This document shows positions 44,405-61,496 of a stretch of 61,496 nucleotides of DNA, piece by piece. Each line of letters begins with the position of its first letter. Positions within the stretch are counted from its first letter, which is position 1. The stretch lies in contig NZ_QGSY01000157.1 in the NCBI RefSeq assembly GCF_003857035.1, positions 1 to 61,496 on the forward strand. Reading direction: 5' to 3'. The notes below the pieces were generated by a model. That model did no database searches, was not told the origin of the DNA, and was given only the letters and a program-made list of their open reading frames with translations. The translations under genes were made by a program, and so were the position numbers. Source of the stretch: Micromonospora arida (GTDB lineage Bacteria > Actinomycetota > Actinomycetes > Mycobacteriales > Micromonosporaceae).

Positions 44405-44868
44405 TGCTCGACCGCGACGACATTCGACGGCTCATCCCGCACCGACCACCGATGCTCCTGGTCGACGGAGTCAGCGAACTGGTACCCCGAAGTCGGCTGG
44501 TGGGCAGTTACACGGTGACCGGGACCCGGCCGCTGCCGACCGTGCTGCTGTTGGAGTCGTGGGGCCAGGCGGCATTGGTGCTGATCAGGCACGACCGGCC
44601 GATGCCCACCGTACTGACCGACGGAGTGCCGATCGCGGGTGCATTCGAGGGGATCCGCTTCGGCCGGCCGGTGCTGCCCGGTGAGACGGTCGAGCACCGG
44701 GTCGAGCTGATCCGGCTGATCGCCGACACGGGTTTCGTGCGGGGCGAGAGCGTGGTCGGTACCGAGGTGGTCATGCAGGTCGGTCGTCTGGTCGGCGCGG
44801 TACGCCCGGCCGCTGCGCTTCGCCCCGCCGTCCCGGCCGGGGTCCCCGACGTCAAGGAGTCGACATGA
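44404..44868 (+). CDS. Second FabZ-like hotdog protein lacking the catalytic His
   Basis: 154 residues from ATG 44404. It starts like FabZ (IRRLIPHRPPMLLVDGVSEL), but the GHFPxxPxxPG segment is missing: the chain goes from SYTVTGTRP straight to LPTVLLLESWGQAALVL, keeping only the Glu (Glu51). It cannot work alone by the FabZ mechanism. Paired with the upstream complete protein it fits the two-subunit dehydratases of reducing type II PKS systems, in which subunits contribute different residues. It overlaps fabG by 4 bp. Confidence 0.75.
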   Translation: MLDRDDIRRLIPHRPPMLLVDGVSELVPRSRLVGSYTVTGTRPLPTVLLLESWGQAALVLIRHDRPMPTVLTDGVPIAGAFEGIRFGRPVLPGETVEHRVELIRLIADTGFVRGESVVGTEVVMQVGRLVGAVRPAAALRPAVPAGVPDVKEST

Positions 44869-45611
44869 GTGACATTCGACGACCGGTCGCCCTCGTCAGT
44901 GGCGGATCCCGAGGGATCGGTCGGGCCGTGGTCCGGCAGCTCGCCGCAGACGGGTACGACGTGGCCTTCTGTTATCAGAGCAACCGGGAGGCCGCCGAGA
45001 AGGTGGCCGCAGAGGCGCTGGAGACCGGTGCCCGGGTGCTGGCCCGGCAGGTGGACGTCGCCGATGCCGCGCAGGTGCGCGACTTCGTCACGGGGGCGGA
45101 GCAGGACCTGGGCGAGATCGCGGCACTGGTGACCGTCGCCGGGATCATCCGTGACCGGCCGTTGGCGATGATGGCCGACGAGGACTGGCAGTCGGTGATC
45201 GACGTCAACCTCGGGGGTGTCCACAACGTGTGCCGGGCGGCGATCCGCCGGATGATGCGGCGTCGTGGTGGCGCCATCGTCACGGTGTCCTCGGTGGCCG
45301 GCATCACCGGCAGCCCGGGCCAGACCAACTACTCGGCCTCGAAGGCCGGCATCATCGGCTTCACGAAGGCGCTGTCGAAGGAGGTCGGCTCGTACGGGAT
45401 CCGGGTCAACGCCGTGGCCCCGGGCTTCATCGAGACCGACATGCTGAACGACCTGCCGGCCGGCCTGGCCGTGGGCGTCCAGCAGCGGACCGCCCTCGGC
45501 CGGCTGGGCCAGGCGGAGGAGATCGCCCCGGTGGTGACGTTCCTGCTGTCGGAGCGGGCCTCCTACCTGACCGGGCAGGTCGTCACAGTTGACGGTGGTC
45601 TGACGTTCTGA
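44865..45611 (+). CDS. fabG: 3-oxoacyl-ACP reductase (FabG-like)
   Basis: 248 residues from ATG 44865. TGxxxGIG-type motif SGGSRGIGRAV (~12-22), catalytic Ser in VSSVAG (~143), Tyr156 and Lys160 in YSASK, and C-terminal YLTGQVVTVDGGLTF; full FabG length. It reduces 3-oxoacyl-ACP to the 3-hydroxy form with NADPH. Translationally coupled to the two dehydratase genes, so reduction and dehydration of the same ACP-bound chain are expected. The 3' end overlaps the convergent SDR gene by 29 bp. Confidence 0.88.
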   Translation: MSDIRRPVALVSGGSRGIGRAVVRQLAADGYDVAFCYQSNREAAEKVAAEALETGARVLARQVDVADAAQVRDFVTGAEQDLGEIAALVTVAGIIRDRPLAMMADEDWQSVIDVNLGGVHNVCRAAIRRMMRRRGGAIVTVSSVAGITGSPGQTNYSASKAGIIGFTKALSKEVGSYGIRVNAVAPGFIETDMLNDLPAGLAVGVQQRTALGRLGQAEEIAPVVTFLLSERASYLTGQVVTVDGGLTF

Positions 45612-46470
45612 CCCGCTGCGCCGCGAGCCGGGTCCGCATGGCCTCCAGGCGGACCTGGCTCGCCTGCGTCCGGGCCCGACGCGCCGTGATCCGGGGATAG
45701 GCCGTGCCGAGCAACCGGGTGAGCAGGTCGACCCGTCGCGCGTCCGCCCCGACGATGATCTTCACCCGGTTGCGCCGGACCCCGCGCAGGATGAGCCGTG
45801 CGGCCTGCTCGGCCGAGGTCGTCGCCTCGCGGGCGAAGCGCTCCCGGATCCCGCCGTAGCCGAGCCCCTTCGCGGCCCGGGCGTTGCTGAAGATGTCGGT
45901 CCGCACCTTGCCCGGGTAGACGCAGCTGACCTTCACCGGCACGTCGCCGACCCGCATCTCCTGCAACACCGCCTCGGTGAAACCCCGGACGGCGAACTTG
46001 GCCGCGTTGTACGCGCTCTGCGCAGGTGCCGCGGTCAACCCGTACATGCTGGAGATGTTCACCAGGTGGCCCTGCGAGGCGACGAGTAGCGGCAGAAAAG
46101 CCCGGGTGCCGTGCACCACGCCCCAGAAGTCGACGTCCAGCACCCACCGCATGTCGTCCCACTCGGCCTCGGTGATCGAGGCCAGCAGAGTCACCCCGGC
46201 ATTGTTGATCACCAGGTCGGCGCCGCCGAAGTCGGCGCGTACCTCCTTGGCGTGGGCCTGCACCGCCAGCCGGTCGGTGACGTCCAACCGGTAGGTGCGG
46301 ACCTCGGCTCCCCGCTCGGCGCAGCTCGCCGCGGTCTGCGCCAGGCCCTCCTCCGCCGCGTCGGAGAGGGCCAACCGGGCGCCCTGGGCGGCCAGTTCGA
46401 CCGCCAGTGCCCGGCCGATGCCCGAACCGGCTCCGGTGACGACCGCGACCTTTGTTCGGAACTCCTCCAT
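45583..46470 (-). CDS. SDR-family oxidoreductase, convergent with fabG
   Basis: 295 residues from ATG 46470 behind GAGGGAG (MEEFRTKVAVVTGAGSGIG). Classical SDR: GAGSGIG, NNAGVT, ISS with the Ser, and YNAAK with Tyr/Lys. The C-terminal ~45 residues (RVDLLTRLLGTAYPRITARRARTQ) form a basic extension seen in actinobacterial SDRs acting on lipids or aldehydes. Its promoter shares the SARP-type element with the acyl and NRPS promoters, so it probably tailors the acyl chain or peptide. Exact reaction unknown. Confidence 0.82.
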   Translation of the reverse strand: MEEFRTKVAVVTGAGSGIGRALAVELAAQGARLALSDAAEEGLAQTAASCAERGAEVRTYRLDVTDRLAVQAHAKEVRADFGGADLVINNAGVTLLASITEAEWDDMRWVLDVDFWGVVHGTRAFLPLLVASQGHLVNISSMYGLTAAPAQSAYNAAKFAVRGFTEAVLQEMRVGDVPVKVSCVYPGKVRTDIFSNARAAKGLGYGGIRERFAREATTSAEQAARLILRGVRRNRVKIIVGADARRVDLLTRLLGTAYPRITARRARTQASQVRLEAMRTRLAAQRVRTSDHRQL

Positions 46471-46522
46471 GCGCGCTCCCTCGGAATGGGCGTGCCCGCC
46501 CGCGGCGACACACGTCCCCCGA

Positions 46523-46554
46523 ACGGTCCGGTGCCGGGCTATCTCTTTTCCATA
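46523..46554 (-). promoter_or_regulatory. SARP-type operator/promoter 2 (SDR gene)
   Basis: On the minus strand: TATGGAA-N4-GATAGCC (11-bp period, the N4 being AAGA as in promoter 1), 8 bp, then GACCGT at 46528-46523. The SDR start is ~53 bp further on. The same spacer may also serve the divergent KAS III gene. Confidence 0.62.
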
Positions 46555-46649
46555 CCGGGCGCGATGTAGAGAAGTTATGAGAGCCCCGCCGAACACTGCC
46601 TCCGGACGGTGCCACCAGGACGCCGACCAGGCGTGGTGCGGAGGAGGCG

Positions 46650-47606
46650 ATGGCACAGATGACAGGTGCGGCAATCACCGGGCTGGGGGCGTACCGGCCG
46701 AGCAGGCTGATCACCAACGAGGAGATCGCCGAGGAAGCCGGGGTGACTCCGGAGTGGATCGAGGAGCGGACCGGCATCCGGTCGCGCTACCGGTCCGGGC
46801 CGGAGGAATCCGTGACAATGATGGCCGCCGAGGCCGGCGGGAAGGCGTTGGCCATGGCGAACGTCGACCCGGCCGACGTGGACCTGGTCATCCTCGCCTC
46901 GGCGACGAAGAAGGACCGCATCCCGGGCGGGGCGCCCGAGGTGGCCAGCCGTATCGGCATCACCGCCACCGGCGCGTTCGACCTGAACGCCGCCTGCGCC
47001 GGCTTCGCCTACTCGATCGGCATCGCGGCCAACGAGATCCGGATGGGCAGCGCCCGCAACGTGCTGGTCGTCGGAGCGGAACAACTGAGCAGGTTCATCG
47101 ACCCGGAGGACCCGGCGACGTACGTCATCTTCGGTGACGGTGCGGGTGCCGCGGTGGTCTCCCCCGCGGAGGTCGACGGCATCAGCCCGACAGTGTGGGG
47201 CAGCGACGGCGCGCGGTCCGACATCCTCGGCACCAAGTGGGACGCCAACGGCCGCGAGTTCGCCAAGATGGACGGCCCCCTGGTCTACCGGTGGTCGACC
47301 AAGAACGTGCCGAGGGTGGCCCGCAAGGTGTGCGCCCTGGCCGGTGTCGAGCTCTCGGACATCGACTGGTTCGTGCCGCACCAGGCGAACCTCCGCATCG
47401 TCGACCAGTTGGCCGAGATCCTCCAGATCCCGGACGAGAAGGTCGCCAAGGACATCATCGACACCGGCAACACCTCAGCCGCGTCGGTGCCGCTGGCGCT
47501 CAGCCGTCTGTACGAGAGCGGTCAGACCACCCCCGGCGACCGCGTGATGCTGCTGGGCTTCGGGGCGGGACTGGCCTACGCCGGTCAGCTCATCCGGATG
47601 CCCTGA
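46650..47606 (+). CDS. 3-oxoacyl-ACP synthase III (FabH/KAS III-like)
   Basis: 318 residues, full family length. Catalytic triad complete: Cys116 (NAACAGF), His244 (PHQANLR) and Asn274 (DTGNTSAAS). KAS III joins an acyl-CoA starter to malonyl-ACP and makes the first 3-oxoacyl-ACP. No KS-alpha/CLF or elongating KAS is seen in the window, so either this enzyme carries out all extension needed (short chain) or another synthase is elsewhere. Followed 41 bp later by the ACP gene. Confidence 0.9.
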   Translation: MAQMTGAAITGLGAYRPSRLITNEEIAEEAGVTPEWIEERTGIRSRYRSGPEESVTMMAAEAGGKALAMANVDPADVDLVILASATKKDRIPGGAPEVASRIGITATGAFDLNAACAGFAYSIGIAANEIRMGSARNVLVVGAEQLSRFIDPEDPATYVIFGDGAGAAVVSPAEVDGISPTVWGSDGARSDILGTKWDANGREFAKMDGPLVYRWSTKNVPRVARKVCALAGVELSDIDWFVPHQANLRIVDQLAEILQIPDEKVAKDIIDTGNTSAASVPLALSRLYESGQTTPGDRVMLLGFGAGLAYAGQLIRMP

Positions 47607-47647
47607 CCACTCCGATCACGACCCCTTCCTTCGAAAGGACAAGCACC

Positions 47648-47902
47648 ATGACGCTGACCGTGAACCAGGTGTCCCTCGACGTCGTATCGCTCACCCGCAA
47701 GCTGATGACCGAGAACGTCGACCGGGAGATCAACGTAGGCGACACCTTCGTCGAGCTCGGTCTGGACAGCCTCAAGCTCGTCGACCTGCTCGCCGCCGTG
47801 GAGACCCACTTCGACATCGAGGTGCCGGACGAGATGGTCGGCAGCTTCGCCAAGGTCCAGGATCTCAGCGACTTCGTCCTCTCCGCCCGGTCTGCGGTGT
47901 GA
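47648..47902 (+). CDS. Acyl carrier protein
   Basis: 84 residues from ATG 47648 behind GAAAGGA. Four-helix ACP with the phosphopantetheine motif LGLDSLKLVDLL (Ser41) and FDIEVPDEMV. It would carry the growing acyl chain through KAS III, FabG and the dehydratase pair. Its stop overlaps the condensation gene start (GTGA), so carrier and the enzyme that takes its cargo are made together. Confidence 0.92.
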   Translation: MTLTVNQVSLDVVSLTRKLMTENVDREINVGDTFVELGLDSLKLVDLLAAVETHFDIEVPDEMVGSFAKVQDLSDFVLSARSAV

Positions 47903-49254
47903 CCGAGGACGTCCGGGAGTTGTCGGTAGGGCAGCGGGCGCTGTGGCTGGTCCACCGGCTGGCCCCGGACAGCCCGGCCAGCAACGTGGTCCACGGGCTG
48001 CACGTCGAACCCCTGCTCGACCCGGACGTGGTACGCCGGGCGGTGGCGGCGGTGCGATCGCGCCACGACCTGCTCCGGTCCCGGTTCGTGCAGACCGAGC
48101 AGGGGCCGGTGCGGGTCGTCGATCCCGACCTCGGGTGCGAGGTCGAGGTCCACGATGTTCCCGACCTGGACGACGACGGGCTGTTGCGCCGCTGCCAGGA
48201 GTTCGGCGACCGGCCGCTCCGGCTCGAGCGGGACGGTCCGATGCGGGTGGCGCTGCTGCGGCGGCGTACCGACTGCGTGCTGGTGGTGGTCATCCACCAC
48301 ATCGCCACCGACTTCCACTCGCAGCGGATCGTCTGGCAGGAGTTGGACGCCGCGTACGGGGCGTTGCAGGCCGGGCGGCCGGTGGAGTTGCCGCCGGCCT
48401 CCGGCAGCTACGACGACTTCCTGGCCCGGGAGCGGGCGGCGCTGGCCGGCGAGCGCGGCGAGCGGCTGCGCGCGTACTGGGATCGGGTCTGCGACGGTGC
48501 CACGGCGGCCACCCTTCCGACCGACCGGCCTCGTCCGCCGGTGCGTTCGTTCCGTGGCGGCGCATTCAGCCAGGAACTCCCGGACGACCTCGCCGCCCGG
48601 CTGCGGGAGACCGCGGCGGCGGCCGGGGTGACGCCGTACGCGGTCGTGCTCGCCGCGTTTCAGGCGACGATGTACCGCTACACCGGTCTGGGGGAGTTCA
48701 CCGTCGGTTGTCCGGCGTCGCTGCGCCGGGGACGGGCGCTGCGCGGGGTGGTCGGCATGTTGATCAACACGATCGCGTTGCGGGGGTCGTTCGACGCGGA
48801 CACCACGTTCGCTACGGCGATCACCGCGGCCGGCCGACAGTTGACCGACGCCGTGGCCCACGCCGCCTACCCGTTCCCGCTGCTCCGATCGGGCCGACGT
48901 AACCAGGATCCGCCGGTGCGGGTGACCGTCACCCTGCTGGCTCACCAGCACGGCGACAACTACACAAGCCAGCGGCACGCGTTCGCCGGGCACCAGATCC
49001 GGCTGCTGGACATCCCGTACGACGAGGGCCAGTTCGACCTGTCGACGACCCTCACCCAGTACCAGGACGGCCGGCTCCAGGCGGAGTTCGGTTACGACAC
49101 CGACCTGTTCGACGAGGCGACCGTGCAGCGGCTGGCCGGGCACTTCCTCCAGATGCTGCGGGTTGCCTGCACGACGCCGGAGACGGTGGTGTCCCAGGCG
49201 CCGATGGTCGACCAGGCGGAACTGCGCGAACTCCTGGCGCTCGGCACCTCATAG
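47899..49254 (+). CDS. Free-standing NRPS condensation protein (acyl loader)
   Basis: 451 residues from GTG 47899, one complete condensation domain and nothing else: LSVGQRALWLVHRLAPDSPASN (C1/C2), HHIATDFHS with His133-His134 (C3), and the C5-like GMLINTIALR region near residue 295. The glycine of HHxxxDG is Phe here. Since NRPS1 begins with an adenylation domain, this protein most likely joins the acyl group from the adjacent ACP to the amino acid on the first carrier domain of NRPS1, acting in trans as a starter C domain. Coupled to the ACP gene by a 4-bp overlap. Confidence 0.85.
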   Translation: MTEDVRELSVGQRALWLVHRLAPDSPASNVVHGLHVEPLLDPDVVRRAVAAVRSRHDLLRSRFVQTEQGPVRVVDPDLGCEVEVHDVPDLDDDGLLRRCQEFGDRPLRLERDGPMRVALLRRRTDCVLVVVIHHIATDFHSQRIVWQELDAAYGALQAGRPVELPPASGSYDDFLARERAALAGERGERLRAYWDRVCDGATAATLPTDRPRPPVRSFRGGAFSQELPDDLAARLRETAAAAGVTPYAVVLAAFQATMYRYTGLGEFTVGCPASLRRGRALRGVVGMLINTIALRGSFDADTTFATAITAAGRQLTDAVAHAAYPFPLLRSGRRNQDPPVRVTVTLLAHQHGDNYTSQRHAFAGHQIRLLDIPYDEGQFDLSTTLTQYQDGRLQAEFGYDTDLFDEATVQRLAGHFLQMLRVACTTPETVVSQAPMVDQAELRELLALGTS

Positions 49255-49386
49255 ACCGGCGCGGCGTGGCCCCGTGGCGCCTCTGGTGCCACCGGGGCGG
49301 TGTGCCCGCCGTACGGGCCGGGTCCGGCCGGCGCGACCCCCGTCGCCGGCCGGGTCCAGGCCCGGCACTGACCGCCCGAGCACCGG

Positions 49387-49418
49387 TATAGGGCCGGTAT
49401 AGCGCCGATTGACAACGT
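49387..49418 (+). promoter_or_regulatory. SARP-type operator/promoter 3 (Dap/NRPS operon)
   Basis: Tandem 11-bp repeat GGTATAGGGCC/GGTATAGCGCC (49385-49406), i.e. TATAGGG-N4-TATAGCG, then 8 bp and CAACGT at 49413-49418. The first gene (GTG 49455) lies ~37 bp downstream with its own ribosome site. Confidence 0.68.
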
Positions 49419-49454
49419 CGTGGCGTTGGTGGATCACTTGTGGAGGGAGGAACG

Positions 49455-50435
49455 GTGCGCGAGGGCATCCTCTCGACGGTCGGGAACACACCGCTGGTAC
49501 AGCTGGTCCGGTTGTTTCCGGAGTTCCCCTCCCGATTGTTCGTGAAGCTCGAACGGTTCAATCCCGGCGGCAGCATCAAGGACCGCACCGCGCTGAGCAT
49601 GTTGCGCGCCAAGGTCGAATCCGGGGAGCTGGTGCCCGGCCGATCGGTGGTCGTCGAGTCCAGCTCGGGCAATCTGGCCATCGGCCTCGCGCAGTTCTGC
49701 GCGTATTACGCGATCCGGTTCATCTGCGTGGTCGACCCGAAGACCACCCGGCAGAACCTCGCGATCCTGACCGCGTACCACGCGGAGATCGAGATGGTCG
49801 AGCACCCCGACCCGGTCACCGGCGAATACCTGCCGGCCCGGCAGCGCCGCGTCCGCGAGCTGTGCGAGCAGGTCCCGTACGCCTACCGCCCGGACCAGTA
49901 CGCCAACCCGCTCAACGCCGCGGCGCAACGGCAGACGATGGCCGAGATCGTGACCGCGCTCGACGGGCAGATCGACTATCTGTTCTGTTCCACCGGCACC
50001 TGCGGGACGCTGGTCGGCTGCGTCGGCTACCTGCGCGAGCAGGGGCTGTCCACGCGGGTGGTGGCGGTGGACGCGGTCGGCAGTGCCATCTTCGGCGACG
50101 AGCCAGCGACCCGGCTGATCCCCGGGCACGGCGCCTCAATAGTGCCGCCCCTGGCCGCCGATGCCACACCCGACGAGATCATGCACGTCTCCGACCTGGA
50201 CTGCGTGGTCGGTTGCCGGCTGCTGCTGCACCGGGAGGCCATCCTCGCCGGAGGGTCGTCCGGCGCCACCGTGGCCGCCCTACGCCGACGGATGGCGGAC
50301 ATCCCGGCTGGTGCCACGGCCGTGCTGATCCTGCCCGACAACGGCGACCGCTACCTCGACACCATCTATTCGGATCTATGGGTTTCCCAGCATTTCGGGG
50401 AGATCACCCACCTGTGGAAGGACGCCACGTGCTGA
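49455..50435 (+). CDS. sbnA: SbnA-like PLP enzyme for L-2,3-diaminopropionate synthesis
   Basis: 326 residues from GTG 49455 behind GGAGG. Cysteine-synthase fold: NTPLVQLVRLFPEFPSRLFVKLERFNPGGSIKDR with the PLP Lys42, SSSGNLAIG (substrate loop), and STGTCGTLVGCVGYL (phosphate loop). SbnA joins O-phosphoserine and glutamate to give ACEGA, which SbnB then cleaves to L-Dap. The overlap with an SbnB-like gene makes this role far more likely than cysteine synthesis. Heads the Dap-MbtH-NRPS operon. Confidence 0.88.
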   Translation: MREGILSTVGNTPLVQLVRLFPEFPSRLFVKLERFNPGGSIKDRTALSMLRAKVESGELVPGRSVVVESSSGNLAIGLAQFCAYYAIRFICVVDPKTTRQNLAILTAYHAEIEMVEHPDPVTGEYLPARQRRVRELCEQVPYAYRPDQYANPLNAAAQRQTMAEIVTALDGQIDYLFCSTGTCGTLVGCVGYLREQGLSTRVVAVDAVGSAIFGDEPATRLIPGHGASIVPPLAADATPDEIMHVSDLDCVVGCRLLLHREAILAGGSSGATVAALRRRMADIPAGATAVLILPDNGDRYLDTIYSDLWVSQHFGEITHLWKDATC

Positions 50436-51451
50436 TCATCGGTCGGGCTGTTGTGCGGGACATCCTCGACGGCGACGACGCCCGGGTGGTGGATCTGATC
50501 CGCCACGCGTACCTGCTGCACGAGCAGGGCCGTACGAGCCTGCCGCACTCGGTCTTCCTGCGCTTCCCGCAGCGACCCCGCGACCGCATCATCGGCCTGC
50601 CCGCCCACCTCGGCGGCGACCCGCCGGTGAGCGGGATCAAGTGGATCTCCTCCTTCCCGGGCAACCTGGCCATGGGCCTGGAACGGGCCAGCGCGGCGAT
50701 CCTGCTGAACTCGATGCGTACCGGCCACCCGGTGGCCCTGGTCGAGGGTTCGGTCATCTCGGCCCGACGTACCGCGGCGAGCGCCGCGCTCGCGGCCGGC
50801 CTGCTCACCGCGGACCGCCGCCCCGACGGCCTGGCCCTGATCGGCTGCGGGCTGATCAACCAGCAGGTGCTGCGGTTCGTGGCGGGCACTCTCGCCGCGC
50901 CGCCGGCGCTGACGGTATTCGACACCGACCGGCGTCGGGCCGAGGCGTTCGCCGAGACCGCCCGAACCCTGCTGCCGGGAATGCCGACGACGCTGGCCGG
51001 GACCGCCGAGGAGGCGATGGCCGCGCACCGGCTGGTCTCGATCGCCACCACCGCCACCGAGCCCCACCTCGACCTGGCCGCCTGCCGGCCCGGCGCGGTG
51101 GTGCTGCACCTGTCCCTGCGCGACCTGCTCCCCGAAGGGCTGCTGGCCGCGCGCAACGTGGTCGACGACGCCGATCACGCCTGCCGTGAGGGCACCTCGT
51201 TGCAGTTGGCCGAGCAGCTCACCGGTGGCCGGGACTTCATTCACGCCACCATCGGCGCGCTGGCCGGCGGCGAGGTGCGACTGCCCGCCGACGACGTGCC
51301 AGTGGTGGTGTCCCCGTTCGGCCTGGGCGTGCTGGACCTCGTGCTCGCCGAGCACGTCCGCGCCACCGCCGACCAGCGACGCCTGGGCGTACGCGTTGAC
51401 GACTTCCTACCCGTGGGGGACGCCACCGGGGCGTTCGCCGGATCTCTCTGA
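50429..51451 (+). CDS. sbnB: SbnB-like ornithine cyclodeaminase-family dehydrogenase
   Basis: 340 residues from GTG 50429, overlapping sbnA by 7 bp. Ornithine cyclodeaminase/mu-crystallin fold: GIKWISSFPGN (substrate region), NAD motif ALIGCGLINQQVLRF near residue 140, and VDDADHACREGTSL. SbnB oxidatively hydrolyses ACEGA to L-2,3-diaminopropionate, 2-oxoglutarate and NADH. The two genes supply the NRPS with a nonproteinogenic diamino acid. The closest alternative is a true ornithine cyclodeaminase (proline), which the SbnA partner argues against. Confidence 0.88.
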   Translation: MLIIGRAVVRDILDGDDARVVDLIRHAYLLHEQGRTSLPHSVFLRFPQRPRDRIIGLPAHLGGDPPVSGIKWISSFPGNLAMGLERASAAILLNSMRTGHPVALVEGSVISARRTAASAALAAGLLTADRRPDGLALIGCGLINQQVLRFVAGTLAAPPALTVFDTDRRRAEAFAETARTLLPGMPTTLAGTAEEAMAAHRLVSIATTATEPHLDLAACRPGAVVLHLSLRDLLPEGLLAARNVVDDADHACREGTSLQLAEQLTGGRDFIHATIGALAGGEVRLPADDVPVVVSPFGLGVLDLVLAEHVRATADQRRLGVRVDDFLPVGDATGAFAGSL

Positions 51452-51461
51452 AGGAGTGGCA

Positions 51462-51668
51462 ATGACCGACAACCGCAGCTACCGCGTGGTGCTCAACGAC
51501 GAGGAGCAGTACTCGGTCTGGTGGACCGACCGGGACCTGCCCGCCGGCTGGCGTGCCGAGGGCACCGAGGGCAGCCGCGACGAATGCCTGGCCCGGATCG
51601 ACGAGATCTGGACCGACATGCGGCCGCTGAGCCTGCGCCAGCGCATGGAGTCCCAGGCCACGGCCTGA
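51462..51668 (+). CDS. MbtH-like protein
   Basis: 68 residues from ATG 51462 behind AAGGAG. Family pattern: NDEEQYSVWWTDRDLPAGWRAEGTEGSRDECLARIDEIWTDMRP, with the invariant Trp residues and the Ser of the adenylation-domain contact. It binds and activates adenylation domains; here it sits just before two NRPS genes whose A domains probably need it. Confidence 0.95.
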   Translation: MTDNRSYRVVLNDEEQYSVWWTDRDLPAGWRAEGTEGSRDECLARIDEIWTDMRPLSLRQRMESQATA

Positions 51669-51716
51669 CCACCTGACCCGATCCCGCGCCCGCGCCCGGT
51701 CCCTTGGAGGAGCACC

Positions 51717-61496
<9,780 letters not shown>

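Noticed and set aside
38436..49254. A lipolanthine-type hybrid, with the fatty-acyl genes acylating the lanthipeptide
   Set aside because: Known lipolanthine clusters use a class III LanKC and a dedicated acyl transfer step. Here the synthetase is class II, the acyl genes lead directly into an NRPS loading protein, and the two operons are divergent. Not excluded, but no positive evidence.

Overview
The DNA is very GC-rich, with strong third-position G/C bias, GTG starts, leaderless-type promoters and an abundance of SARP/AfsR regulators. This points to a filamentous actinomycete, most likely a Micromonosporaceae member; the genus is an inference. The window has two parts that meet at a 3' fragment of a proline tRNA gene (35086-35131).

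Left part (1-35.1 kb): an accessory, partly decayed region. It holds an ABC exporter cut by the window edge, four SARP-type regulators (one without its DNA-binding domain, one with an unusual C-terminal half) and many small regulator/efflux/oxidoreductase units: MFS + SDR, SARP + MFS, MarR + hemerythrin + MFS, LysR + MFS, LysR + EamA, CGNR + VOC/PPOX, AraC + cupin. The first 15 kb has several broken genes: an MFS/SARP deletion fusion, an SDR thrown out of frame by a (CCCGT)5 repeat, a serine-protease relic, a scrambled 6PGDH-like relic and a multiply frameshifted aldo/keto reductase. Together with the tRNA fragment this suggests the right end of an integrated element, although no integrase is visible.

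Right part (35.4-61.5 kb): a biosynthetic region. On the minus strand a class II lanthipeptide synthetase (LanM) is translationally coupled to an 84-residue candidate precursor ending in LTTCCPTFAL, followed by a LuxR-family LAL regulator. On the plus strand a SARP gene precedes a discrete fatty-acyl set (two hotdog dehydratase-like proteins, ketoreductase, KAS III, ACP), a free-standing condensation protein, SbnA/SbnB-like enzymes for L-2,3-diaminopropionate, an MbtH protein and two NRPS genes. NRPS1 is A-T-C-A-T. NRPS2 is C-A-T-C-(A...) and runs off the window. The inferred product is an N-acylated, diaminopropionate-containing nonribosomal peptide whose short enoyl or acyl group is built on the discrete ACP and loaded by the free condensation protein.

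Three promoters in the acyl/NRPS region share one architecture: two heptamers 11 bp apart (TATrG.. and kATAGC.), 8 bp, then a poor -10 of form sAcsGT. This is the expected layout of a SARP operator, so the SARP at 42147-43967 probably controls the pathway. All functions are read from motifs by eye; no database search was run.
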